NCBI GenBank assembly: GCA_030737835.1
Contig: CM060848.1
Coordinates: forward strand, 19,445,309 to 19,509,308
Length of the DNA stretch: 64,000 nt
From: Acorus gramineus
Taxonomy: Eukaryota; Streptophyta; Magnoliopsida; Acorales; Acoraceae
Direction of reading: 5' to 3'
The translations under genes were made by a program, and so were the position numbers. The notes under the pieces are model-generated. The model was given only the letters and a program-made list of their open reading frames with translations, made no database searches and was not told the origin of the DNA. This document shows positions 48,356-60,812 of the stretch, piece after piece (within the stretch, counting starts at the first letter, position 1; every line of letters starts with the position of its first letter).

Positions 48356-51300
48356 TCATAGAGGAATCCATCCCTGTCACACATTAAGGACATTTGCTAG
48401 TGAGAACATTATAAGAGTCGAAACATATAAAAATCATCGAGAAATATATAATGCATGATGAATCTGCAGAATTTACCTTTATCGATCCGTTTTCAGTACC
48501 GCATAAAACAATGTCATTGGCTGTGAGGAGGCTTGTTATCCTGCTGCCCGCTGATAATCTTCCTACCTTCTGCTGCTTTCCTCTCAACCAGATCTTATAT
48601 CATCATATGCACATATAATAAGTGAACCATTCAGTCATTTAACCTCCATTTGTTTCACGAATAAACAAGTGAATCAGGGAAGAATAAGCTTTATCCTTAA
48701 AAAACATGTTTGTTTGGCATGGATACATTATAACAGCTATGTTTTGATAAGCTAGACTAAACTGTGATAACTACCTAAGAGAGGCATGTATAGTTTATCC
48801 TGCTTATCTATCCAAAACTATAACTACAACAAAATTTACCCAAACTGATAGAGGAATAACAACAGACATAAAATCATCTAATTCTTCTTTATATTCGTAT
48901 AATTTTATACCCAGACAAGCAATTTGCAAACCAAATGGAGGATCAAACAATAATGAAATCCCAAAAAGAGAAGATCCAATTGGAAGAGAAGATAATATAA
49001 GATTTTCATAATTACCTGAAGTATACTTGGAGATGAAATGCAGCTCAAGTACACAAAGTCTTCCACCACTACCATCTCCTGAACATTTGTTCTTCTCGCC
49101 ATCACAATCGGGGCTTGAGACTGGTTGCATCTCTTCAATTCCTGCAATTTTCATGTCAGAAAATAATAGTACAAGCATAATATTCTTCATAGAAAAATAT
49201 ACAATGGCTGCTACACACCTTGAAGTTCAACCCTTCAACAGTAGCACCTGAACTATAAACCCAGTTTTTATATACAAAAATTGAGTTGATTGTTCTGTTC
49301 TGCATGCTCCAGCCTTTTGTGGGTGCTCGTATCTCTTGCCTTTGTGAGGTTGCTATATCAAACTCCTGAAACAAAGCTAAATCAGTTGTTTTTTTTTAAT
49401 GAGATAACTGATTCACTTAGTGGTGTTGACTGACAAACCTGTATGCTTGAGTCTGAGCACCCAAGATAAATCTTTCCCTGATTCGCAGCTAGGCACTTCA
49501 CATGCTTGTGCTTGCATATAGTTTCAAAAGTTCTTGATGGATGACATACCTGAATAACGTCAATCCAAATATGATAAATCAAGCAACATCAACAGAATTA
49601 CACACAAAAATCCCACGATTCTGTGTAAATATTGGAATTTGACATGTTGGGCATGTTGTAAACAAATTTGATGTGATAGAACTATCGATATACCTTGAGG
49701 CCACGGCCGTGCGCGATGATGAAGATTAGTTGGCCAAAAGAATCTATTATGTTAATTGGTTCCTTCATTTCTATAACTTCCACACATTCCAATTTTCTCT
49801 GTACCAATTGCCAAACCTGTCATATGAAAGATATGTGTTTGTAAGATTAAGAGAATCTTTCATTCAGGTTTTAAGAGAATCTTTCATTCAGGTTTCTCAT
49901 ATATTATTATTACTAAAAATGGATTACCCTGATTGTTTTATCGGATGATCCACTTAAAAGACTCTCCCTTGGTTCAAATAGCGCGAAGCATGTGACTGCT
50001 TTTTTGTGCTCCTTGACATCCCATGCAAGCTTGGCTGTTTGTCCCTTGATGTCCCAAACCTGATTTGTCCATCATGTGTATAGATTTCATGTTATGGGGT
50101 GGATCCAAAGGTGAGTTTTGTCAATAAACATGGAATTATAAAGTCCTACATAACCTTAACTACAACTTGACCACTGTCCATATATATACATGATCATTAT
50201 TCCCAATGATAATATAAAATAAATATTTCTCAGATCAGTGTACCTTAATTGAGCCATCTGAGTATCCACTGCAAAGGTGCCCCTTGTAGAAGATAAGAGC
50301 AGTTGTGGACCCATTGCCAGTGTGACTTGCCTCCAGAATTTGGGTATGAACGCAGGAGACCCGCTGCTCTTACCATTGAAATCAAGTAGATGAAGTCAAT
50401 TACTGAATAACCATAATCATGGATAGTTTTTAATTTTTGGAGCAAAATCTTGAATCCAATCCACAAACAGTGCATGCAGAATGTTTCAACTAATTTTGCT
50501 AATCTTGAACAATATTTATTAATCTACAGGCAAGAATTCCAAATATTCGGGACATTAATTGTAATACAGTGTTTCAACACATCTATTAAGTTCATGAAAG
50601 TAAGATATTAACCGAACTCACTGGCTTTGTGGGAAGAAGATAATCAGTTACTTTTAGCAATTCCTCGGCCATCCAGGAGACACTTGAAAGACGTCGAAGT
50701 GATTCTCGTGTCCCCTCTGAAAAATTCATTAGCCTTTGCATGCCTGGACAAAAAATAATTTCAATACACGTCAAGTTTCTCCATTTATATCATCTGCAAT
50801 ATGATACAGAGTTTATTGTGTTTTTATGGGGAAAAAATGTTCCTCTTATTCAATTAATAAGTGAACTGCCTATATTTTAATATTCCGTCTTAAGTGTGCT
50901 GGTCAGGAGAAGTTTTGGTGTGGTGAATTCATGCAGAATAAGGAAGAATCGGGTACATAAAAAGCTTCCACAAATCATGAAATCTTGCTCAAATCTAGTT
51001 AACTATTTTAAATGATCTAGTATCAGAGGAAGTACATTTCAAATGCATCACTCTAGTAAACTTACCATTCAATTGATCATTTATCAGTTTCAGATGTAAT
51101 GTGTTAGTGCTAAATAGCATGATCAAAACCATGTTCAGTTTCATTACCTTTTCCAGAAACATAGTTGTATACAGACATACATGCAAGAAGTCTTTCATCG
51201 AGCTCTATCCCTGGATGTAGAAAGTGAGATATTCCCTTTAATAGCGTCTCACACGCATAAGATCTGAGATTGCATGGACCCATCACTGCCACTTCACATC

Positions 51301-54300
51301 CGATCCACGCAATAGTTATGAGACAATCTCGTGCTACGCCTTTTGTCTTGCTTTGAAGCCCCTTCTCCAGTGCATCAAATATAGAATTTTCAGTCTTAAT
51401 AAGACATCTTGCTGTCTTGCTGCACCATGTATCCACCGCAGCATCCTGCATGAATTGTTTATTAGAATATAAATTTATGAATTTATAGGAAATTATTGAA
51501 GAGGGTACATCATTGATCACCTGTAGACAACTGTCAGACCAGTCATAGTTTTTTATCATGTTCCTGTGACTTGAGGATTTTAAGCCTGTTTTCTTGACTA
51601 GCCATGCAGCGGTGTATGCTTCGCCTGTCCAAGTGAAAGTTCCCCCAAGGTTTGAAAGAATAGATGAAGATAGGATCTGCGAGTCAGACTCTTCTTCACA
51701 AGCAACTGATTCCATGAGGACCTCAATAGCCTCTTCTCTGAATACACTTCTACCACATTTATCTTCCTGGAAAATATCTACATGTTAATCCATGGGTATC
51801 TTAAACTAGGCATGATAAGCATGAGAATTTAAATGTATAACATACCAATATTGTACTTGGACCCATTTTAAAGGTTGCAACCTCAGCATGGCTATGGAGC
51901 CCTTAAATTCAGATTTCTGTGTCAATTTTTTTTTTATCTCATGTGTTTGGAATAGTATAATTATATTTTATCTTGGAATTTCTGAGTGCTATACTAAGGA
52001 CTAAATTTGAAGAGATACCTAAGAGTGAGTGTTTTCATTGTTTGAGATACATTATTCATGAAAAAGATGATCGAAAAGGACGTCATTTATACAACTAAAG
52101 CAAGATGGTGAAAGTAGAAAAGTGCGGCTAGAGTATCACGTGATCACAAAATACTTGTGGAACTAAAAGAAAATTTATATAAGTACAGCAATGCTTTATT
52201 GATCAGAGTGTTGGGCAATTAAGAAATAACAAGTTCAGAAATGAGTATATCTGGTATAGAATGTTGAGATGGTAGAGTGTCAAGACAAAATTTAAATATG
52301 GAAATGAATATATTCGTGAAAAGTTACAGGTTTCTCCAATAAAGAAGAATATGAGAGAATCTTTTGAAAATGTTCTGAATATGTATGATGGAGACCAATG
52401 GGTGCACCAAGGACATTGTTGAAGGGACTAAAAAAATTTGGACAGGGACATAAGAAAAGACTAATTGACTGTACATGTTACTGATGAGGTGATCCTTAAT
52501 AAAAGGTTTCATCTAAGCGATCCAAATTTTTTAGATAATTTTTTTTTCCCTTGTATTGCAAGGACTAAAGTTTTTCAGAAAAGATATTTAATTATTGCTT
52601 TTCATTGTGTTGAACAAAATTTATATACAAATGAATCTGTGACCTCTCCATTGTGTTAGAAACAGAAAACCAAATTTTTTTTGTACCAGGAGATCTAGTT
52701 GAAGCATTAAATTTGCAGCCAGAAGTCGGCATTCTGGTGATGTCTGTTGCATGCATGTCATCAATGTGTGCATAATGTTTATGCTCCCCTGTTCCTGTAT
52801 ATGATGCAGCAGATTAATTGCTGATGACCTGCAACAAACAAAAAGTATAATATTAGAAGGTTGATGTAACCAAAGTTAATATCAAGCTACAATATATAAG
52901 ACAATTTGATATCTACATATTAAGAGAGGATGGCATTGACAATAACAAAGTAGCCTTACTTGAAATTGAAGAAGTTAACTTAATCAATTATAATGCAATA
53001 TAGGCCTGGTAATTACTTAGTTAAATTTTTATAGTATTAAATTATTGAATGTTATATACTTGAATGACAAGGCCATGAATTGCGCCTAGCACTTGTAACT
53101 TGACAAAGAATGTCCAGATGAAAGAGTAAGAAAATAGATATTGCCAGGAAGAGAAATGCTCTGACTTGAATATTTCTGAAAAAATTGACTGTTCTTTCAC
53201 CTTGTTCATGGATGGACAAGACAACACAAGCAAGAAGAAAAATATAGTTCCTCTGAATAGATATAAGGGTTCATGTAAATTTAAGGTAAAAACAGTACCC
53301 AATTTGCACAAATATGACAGAATTTAGTTTGAAAGCCTTATTAAAATTGTTCAGAGCCTCTATTCACTGCATATTTAAATCTCGTCTTCCATACTGTCGC
53401 ATACTTTGATGCAATTTGCATCTACATTTTCATATGTTTTCTGAAATTCTCTTGTCTTCCTTGCATGTGGGGGATGATGGAGTTCTAAGTATGATGGACT
53501 ACATATACATTCTTTAATTGTAATTCTGTTTCTACGAAATATTCTCGCTCTTTTAACTCCATGCACTGCTAACATTTTCAAGGAACTTATAATTAATATT
53601 TAAGTATCAAATAATTAGAGAAAGCTATGACTTGTATTAACATATACCGTGGCATGCGAAGTATTTCCTGAAAATACTTGAGGGAAGTTAATTTGGCCCT
53701 TTTTTCATTACTCCTCATTAGGCGAAGAAAAGGCTCCATGGGAGTCACCTGTGACAGAAACTTCCTACAGTTTTCATTGAGGCGCATGCACCTCACAAGA
53801 ATAGCCGCCAGAGCTGTACCTTCTCCAATATTCGTGTCTCTTGAAGACGTCATGAGCCGAGAAAGAACATTAGGAGAGCTGATCGCTGCCAAATGCATGT
53901 TGTTTGTAACATAGTCAAATGCAGTAACCAATGTTTCAATCAGAGCTATCGATGCTGCAGTGGGCGTCAGTGGAAGTGAGCCGGGCTCTTCTTTATAAAT
54001 ATTGGGATTGCATGCAACCTCAACGAGTGTTGGTAGAAGCTCTAAATCCTTAATTTCAATAGGTGATGGATTCAACATATGAATAATCACCACAGCCTCA
54101 TATACATTTCTTTTTAATACACTCGCCAAGTCGTGCAAGTACATTTTCTTTTTCTTGATATCTTCAATAACCGACCTGTCTTCTGCAATCAGAGTCAAGA
54201 GTATTGATAATGAGGCCCTTATAACTTTCTCTTCTTTGGAGCTTGAAATAACATCCAGCAACTGATTGAGTATTTCTTGCTTAAACAAACTATACTTCAG

Positions 54301-57246
54301 TTCTGATTTGTTATTCAACATAGCCATTACTGTGGAAACCTTCAAACCTGCAGCTTCAAATTTTCCTGGGCCCTCAGAAAAGCATAGAGCCGAAACAGCT
54401 TTCTCAAATCTTCCTAATACATCCGTCTGGTTTTCATTTTCATAATATGAACTTACTTCACTCATATCTTTTTCGGAATTTGAGAAGTTCAATTTTATCC
54501 TCGCAAAACTTCCCCGAGAAACCAATTCGGGGAAAGAATATCTCCTCAGCAATTTAGATGGTAATTGGCCAAAGCATTTGAAGTTTTGTCCTTCTGAACC
54601 TTTTGTGAGTGTATGTTCTTCATGGAAATCATAGGAAGTGTTTGAACCAACATCTTTTATACGTAAAAGCGATATATTTAGATCATCTACTGAACTACAT
54701 GATCTGCTAGGAATGAAGCACCTTGATTTCATGGTGTATGCTTCTTCCTCTAATTGATTTTCACTAGAGTTTGGTGTATGAGTCGCAGTATAATCGGGCT
54801 CTACGACAGGGCTTCCTGTGTGTGAAGTATTATTTGGAATGTCCTGAAGTTTCCTGTACAAAATGTGTAAAGTGAACATATATTCTTGTACAAAATGCAT
54901 CAAGGTCTAGTTATTAGTATAATGTAAACACCTGTCACATCTTCTGGATGTTGAGAAATCTGCAACTGCTAACTCTTCCTTCATCATATTCCCATGTCCA
55001 TGCATTTTTTCCTGTTTCAACAATAACAGCTAGTGACTAGTATTTATTTCAAAAATCATATTTGTGTCAACTTCTTATATGCTGCTATCTTGACTCATCA
55101 TTAAAGCCAAAACACTAAACAAAACCATTCCACACATGTTATTTGTTATCATCAGTATATATCAATGTCAAGAGAAATTTTTACCTCAGATTCACTTCCT
55201 TCACTGGGATCAGTGTTTGAATAAAATGATACTGAAGTATCCGACTGAGACTCTTCTAACATGTCTTGTAGGCATTTGATATCTGTGCTCTCGTTCATGT
55301 CCGGATGGAAAATTTCATCTACTTTTTTAAAGAACAACATAGGATCCTCCACCAAAGAAGAAGAATTCTGTTCTTCCAAGTCCATCATCAGTGTCTTGGA
55401 ATCAGTAATTTTTTCTCTTTGCATCTTTTCTTGGTGATCCAGTGGATATGCACTCTTATCCTGCATGCATTTGCAAAATGTAGTGACTGTGGGGTCTTTG
55501 AATGTGAAGTCATTACCAGAATTCACAAATGGGTTGACAGTGGCAATTGGTAAAACTCAATTTCAAAAAGAAATCTCGGAGCAACTCGACCCAGTATCCA
55601 TTGTATTGTAGAGCAACATTCTATATTGTATTATAGAACAACATTCTCTTGATGAATATAAGTTAGTTACATTATATATAACGTAGAAAAATCTTACATC
55701 TGGAAAAGTTGGCCAGGCACTCCCATGTTTAACAGGGTTCAAGTATTTAGCAACAGCAGATTGTATGTACCTGTTCAACGACAGCAATAAAGGTTAGAAT
55801 TTTCATCTATATGATTTTTTTAAAAAAATTTAGGATTACAATGTGATACTTGTAGCACTTAAAAATATTTTAAACCAAATTCAACAAACAGTCCAACTGG
55901 GAAATTCCTGCAAAAAAAAAAAAAGATGCAGAAAGGTGATTGTCTGTATTATATGTGTTGACAATCCGGTTCTCATTGTTCATTTAGGACTAGTTTTACA
56001 AAAAAGGCAGCATAAGTTATTAAAGAACAACTTATTTCGTTTGTTATTTAAAAAAAAATCAGGATAACATACGAGCAATTGCTCGTTTCTGTTTGCACAA
56101 GGGGCATCATTATATCAATGAAGCTTGAACCATTTATCTAAAAAAACAAGTACGAGAAAATAACCCGATCTGAATAAAAAAGGGACTTTTTATTCCGCGT
56201 AAGGGCTAGAATAACATAAATTCCCTCTTTTTATAATGATTCTATCAACTGTGAGTATGTACAAGATTGATAGATTTCTTGTCCCCCCAGAATTATGTTA
56301 TCCTCAAAATCTTACCACCCTAGCACAAAACATGAATAAATATTTGCCTAAACATCACCCCCCCCCCCCCATTAGAAAAAAAAAAAGAAAAAATATACAC
56401 CAATGTCTGAATTGTTCAAGTTCACAATTTACAGTGGCTTCTAAGACAAACAACAATGCAAATGCAGAGCTAAAAAAATAAAAAAAACAAAACCAAAACT
56501 CACATGGAATCAAAAAATTCTCCAACACCATCACAATCACCCACGCGACCTCGCATCCACCGAGGTGTCTCCCCGTACGACACCACCCGGTAGTACATCA
56601 ACCAATCCTTGTACCTCCTCGCGAGCCTCCTCGTCGCCCCATCCACCGCCTCCTCATCGAACTCCTCCCCCGAAACCATCCCCAACAACCCCACCTCCCC
56701 ATCCAAAATCCCCCCAACAAACACCCTCCCCCAAATCTCCGGCGCGAACTCCACCCTCACATGTCGTGGCGACACGATCGTCGCCTGCAAGAAGTGCATC
56801 GTCATCTGCGGCTCGTCGCTCTGCAGCTTCCGAACCAGAGACAAGTAGAAGTACGAACAGGAAACCAAGAACCGGTTTTCAATCCCAGTGGTCCGCCCTT
56901 CCTCCCCGAGGAGCGCGGGTATCTGCAGCATCCGCTCCGCACTCTCAAGGCGGCTCGCCCTCTCGGAGGGGCAATCGGACCGGATGGCGGACTCGACATT
57001 CTCGATCCCCCAATATAAGTTGGAGAGGACCGAATGTTCGGAGAATTCGAAGAACCCGTGGTGGTTTTGGGTCATGGTGAGCTCGGATGTGCAGCGGGAG
57101 TGGAGGGACCGCCTCGCGACGGGGTCGGAGAGGAAGGCCTGGATGTGGCGGTCGACGGAGGCGACGAGGAGGCGAATGGAGTCCATTTTGGGTTTTTCGA
57201 GGTTTGGGTTGGGTGGGGAAGAGTAGGGGGTGGTGGTGGAAGCCAT
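48356..57246 (-). CDS. LIN/CERBERUS-like ARM-WD40 protein without a visible U-box
   Basis: LIN/CERBERUS is a U-box E3 ligase needed for rhizobial infection in legumes; homologues occur across plants. Exons: 56504-57246, 55698-55770, 55185-55460, 54932-55011, 53648-54853, 52687-52828, 51521-51766, 51148-51445, 50622-50743, 50244-50363, 49928-50059, 49694-49816, 49439-49549, 49219-49365, 49016-49141, 48477-48593, 48356-48373; phases close to 1359 residues. The N-terminal ~250 residues match the LIN N-terminus (SVLSNLYWGIENVESAI, FAPEIWGRVFVGG). An acidic, Ser-rich linker leads to an armadillo-like helical region (about 450-1000), then WD40 repeats from ~1063 (VWDIKGQTAKLAWDVKEHKK) and the family end LRGKQQKVGRLSAGSRITSL...GWIPL. 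The U-box normally before the ARM region is not seen. The start of exon 3 (55460) is the least certain border. Confidence 0.9.
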
Positions 57247-58415
57247 TGGAGGTGGATTGATTCACACATAAAGAGAGAGAGAGAGGGATTTAGGGAACAT
57301 GAGAAGGGGATAGAACATTCGCTCGTGAGTGAGGAAAGGCAGAGAGAATCCAAAAGGAGGTGGGCGCGATGGACCGTCATCATTTCTCACAAACGGTTGA
57401 AGACAAAAATGTGGCCGTTGGCCTTCATTTGGGCTGTTTTTAAAATGCATCTGCACCCCCCCTGAAGTTTATGAAATCTCCAAGTGCCCCTTATTGTATA
57501 CTTCTCATTAAAATAGAAAAATCATTATTCATACATTTGAAGTAATTTAAAACATTATTATATCTCAAATTAATCATCCATGTATTTTAATTAATATAAT
57601 CCATTAATACATTTCAAGCAAAAATATTTTTCATGTTATTATTTTCTTTATGTTATTTATCGGTAAAGGGTGCGAGTGCATATTTTAAAAAATAGAGGGG
57701 TTTGTAAACTTGAGGGTCTCAAACTGCATTTTAAATGGTTCTGGCGCGTTTTAAGCGTTGGTGGTGGGGACCTGATTTATTTTTGTTCTTTTTTTTTTTT
57801 TTTTTTTACGGGTGTGATGTAAAAGTCAACAAATAATGGCAGATATTTGTTTAGATATTTGTTTATTGTTTGGATGAAAGACTGACAGGACTAGATATTG
57901 CTTATCTGTTGTTTGAATAGTGTGTGATCTCCAGTGGTATATCACATGATTATGTTTGGCTGTGTTTGCAGATCAATCATGCATCTTTATAGGCTGATTT
58001 ACATAGGTTATTAAGCTATCATGTAATATTTTTTTTCTGGGCTTGGGAGAAAAATCCAAGGATTGAAATCCTACATGGGAGAATCATTGTTTTGAAAGTT
58101 TTTAAAAACACTTATTTTTTGTGAATAAAACACGTGAAAACGCTAAACGTTCAAATCCGTGGATCTCACGATAGAAAACTTTTAGATTTTTCAATATCAA
58201 TGATGCCTGATTAGATTTTATTGCATGAAAGACTTGACTCTGGGGGGACATTATTATATTTTCTCTCAATGTTAATGTCAAACGCTATTCACAGTAGCTA
58301 TAGCTAGCTATTCTATTCTAGTAAAGCATTATTTTTTAGCCTTTGAAAAGTGGGGGTGGGGGTGATATTCTCTTTCAGTAGTAACGGCAAATAATATTCA
58401 GAAGATTACATTTGG

Positions 58416-58953
58416 GGGGAAATCCAAATAACCCCTGTAAACTCCTTGAAATCTATATAACCTCCTGATTTTTATTAAAGTTCATGTAACCTCATGAAAA
58501 CACCTATGTAAATTCAAATAACTATTTGAGTTAATTTTTTGATAACAGATTATGATTATTCTGTAAATATTCAGTCTTATTAATTCTGGTTAAACATATA
58601 GTATATCAAAAACTCTCTACAATACATTTAAAATGCAAAAAATCATCTGTAAATAATGATTTTATCATTTCGGATATAATTTTATAATCTATCAAAAAGG
58701 GTAAAATCATTATATACAGAAGGTTTTTTTACATTTCTAATAAATTGTAGGGGATTTTTGATATACTGTGTTTTTAGTCAGGGTTAATAAAATGAAATAT
58801 TAGCATAATATTCCTCATGTGTTAATGAAAATTTAATTTAATGTGTTAGTTGGGTTTACATAGATAATTTTCAGGGGGTTATGTGGACTCTAAGAAAAGC
58901 CAGGGGTTTTATGGATTTCAAGCAGTTTATAAAGGGTTATTTGAATTTTTCCC
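58416..58953. mobile_element. Long-inverted-repeat MITE, copy 2 (near-complete palindrome)
   Basis: The left end GGGGAAATCCAAATAACCCC mirrors the right end GGGTTATTTGAATTTTTCCC. The mirror continues to the centre, through TGTAAATAATGATTTTATCA / GGTAAAATCATTATATACAG. The 538-bp element is therefore two ~265-bp inverted arms with almost no loop. It is the sister of 7110-7585. Confidence 0.85.
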
Positions 58954-59524
58954 TCTATTTAGCTATAGACGTATTTATAAAATACTTAAATACACAGTTA
59001 CTGTTGAAAAAGGTATCCCTCCTGCAGGTGCTACAAAGTATATATATACGCTAACAGACTTTTTAAATAGGCAGACCGTACCTTTATGACCCAATGAGAC
59101 TGACTGTTTTTAAACATGTGCGTTTTTAAATACACAAAACAACTGTCATTTTATGATGTCATGTAAAGAAATGAAGGATATTAAAAGTTACAGAGTTAAA
59201 TTTCAAACTTTTTATATTTTTTTTTATTAATTACTAAGTTATATTTTTACAGTTTTTCATATTTGGATATTGCTTGACTTTTACTGTGAAGTTGTCACAT
59301 CATCATAGTTAAAATCAAACTGTTATAAATACATCAAATCATAAATGAATCCATGTGTGATAAACAGATCCATTTCATTTGATCAATTTAACACAGTTTG
59401 ATTGATCAAAGCACAAAACAAACACATAAAACAAGCAGATGATCTATTCCTGTTTTGACATCCATCACCATTCAATTTTGGTTGACCAAATGATTGAAGA
59501 ATGTGTCTCTCCTCACCAAGCATT

Positions 59525-60346
59525 TCCCTTAACCTACCATAAAAAAAAAACCGGTGTTTTGGTTATTCCCACCAATTCAAGTCGACTGAACTTCGTCGCC
59601 ATTTCAAGTTTTGGGCGACCGGACTTGATCGTCATTTCAGGTTTTAAGCGACCGAACTTAGTCGCCATTTCAGGTTTTGGGCGACTGAAATTGATCGAAC
59701 AAGATCCAGAATTATATCTACCTATTCTTTGTAAACAAATAAATTTTTGAGTTTATCCATCATATTCTACATTTATTTTTTTATCCAAACAACAGCTAAT
59801 GGACTGAAAAAAATGTAAATATGTATAATTTCAATTAATTTAATTTTTTATAGAAAAATATTTTATTAGACAAATATATATCATTTTTAAGCTTCGTTTG
59901 AATTCGCAGTTAAGCAGATTCTTTATTTAAAAACAAAAAAACATATCAGTTGATCCAAACACATTTTATATTTGGCTTTTGAAAAATTTGTCCATCACTT
60001 ATGTAAAAAAAATTATTCTTATGTTCTACATTTAAAAATAATGATTGATTCTCCCTATATTACAACTCAAACTTGAAGTGACATGAAGGATCCTAAGAGA
60101 ATACACGTCATGGGATTAGATTTTCAAGAAAAAAAATTATAAACTTTATCACAAACCCTGTTCGACCAAGTTCGATCGCCTGAAACCTGAAATGGCGACC
60201 AAGTTAGATCGCCCAAAATATGAAATGACGACCAAGTTTGGTCGCCCAAAACTTAAAATGACGACCAAGTTTGATCGAACTGGTCGAATCGATGGGAACT
60301 AAAAAAACACCGTTTTTTTTTTCTTCCTATTATTGGTGGGTTAAGG
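59525..60346. mobile_element. Foldback element with arms made of 33-bp tandem units
   Basis: The left arm (59525-59705) starts CTTAACCTACCAT and CCGGTGTTTTGGTTATTCCC, then has three full 33-34-bp units starting at 59581, 59615 and 59648 (GCGACCGAACTTAGTCGCC plus ATTTCAGGTTTTGG) and a partial one at 59681. The right arm (60158-60346) carries the same number in reverse complement (AAATGGCGACCAAGTTAGATC and so on) and ends AACACCGTTTTTTTTT..GGTGGGTTAAG. The loop is about 450 bp and AT-rich. Weaker mirrored similarity extends ~25 bp further out on both sides. There is no coding capacity. Confidence 0.85.
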
Positions 60347-60592
60347 AAAATAGTTAGTGGGGATAAACGCGCCCATGATTGAACCAATGACAAGCCATTT
60401 TTCTGGCAAGCGACCAAATAATGTCATTTACTTCTTGGAGTAGCCTAGGTTACCTGTTTGGAAAGGGTATTGTTAGACTTGGACACTAAAGTATATACTT
60501 TACCATGTTAGTATATACCTTGTTATAGATAAAAATGTATGCATTTAATTCATTCGATTATTTTATAAAAAATATGACTAAAAAAAGACTAA

Positions 60593-60812
60593 GAATGCGT
60601 TTGGTTGCGCTATTACGATTGCAGGAAGCTGCGTTTGCAATTGTGCAACCAAACAGTTTTACTGTAGCAGTTTCCTACACACAGATTTCAGGCAAATAGT
60701 ACCCAAAAGCTGCGATTTCAAAAAGCTGAGAAAGTGAACTTCCTGCAAAATTAGTTTTAAAACCCAGATTCCTACAGAATTAGTTTTGCAATCCCGCAAC
60801 CAAAAGCACCCT
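60593..60812. mobile_element. Small hAT-like MITE (TGCGTTTGGTTGCG ends)
   Basis: The left end TGCGTTTGGTTGCGCTATTA mirrors the right end TTGCAATCCCGCAACCAAAAGCAC. Flanks ACTAAGAA and CCTAAGCA match at 6 of 8 positions, compatible with an eroded hAT target duplication. It is about 220 bp and non-coding. Confidence 0.65.

Noticed and set aside
56565..57465. Plus-strand Pro/Ser-rich and other frames over the first LIN-like exon
   Set aside because: Low-complexity antisense reading of a conserved coding exon.
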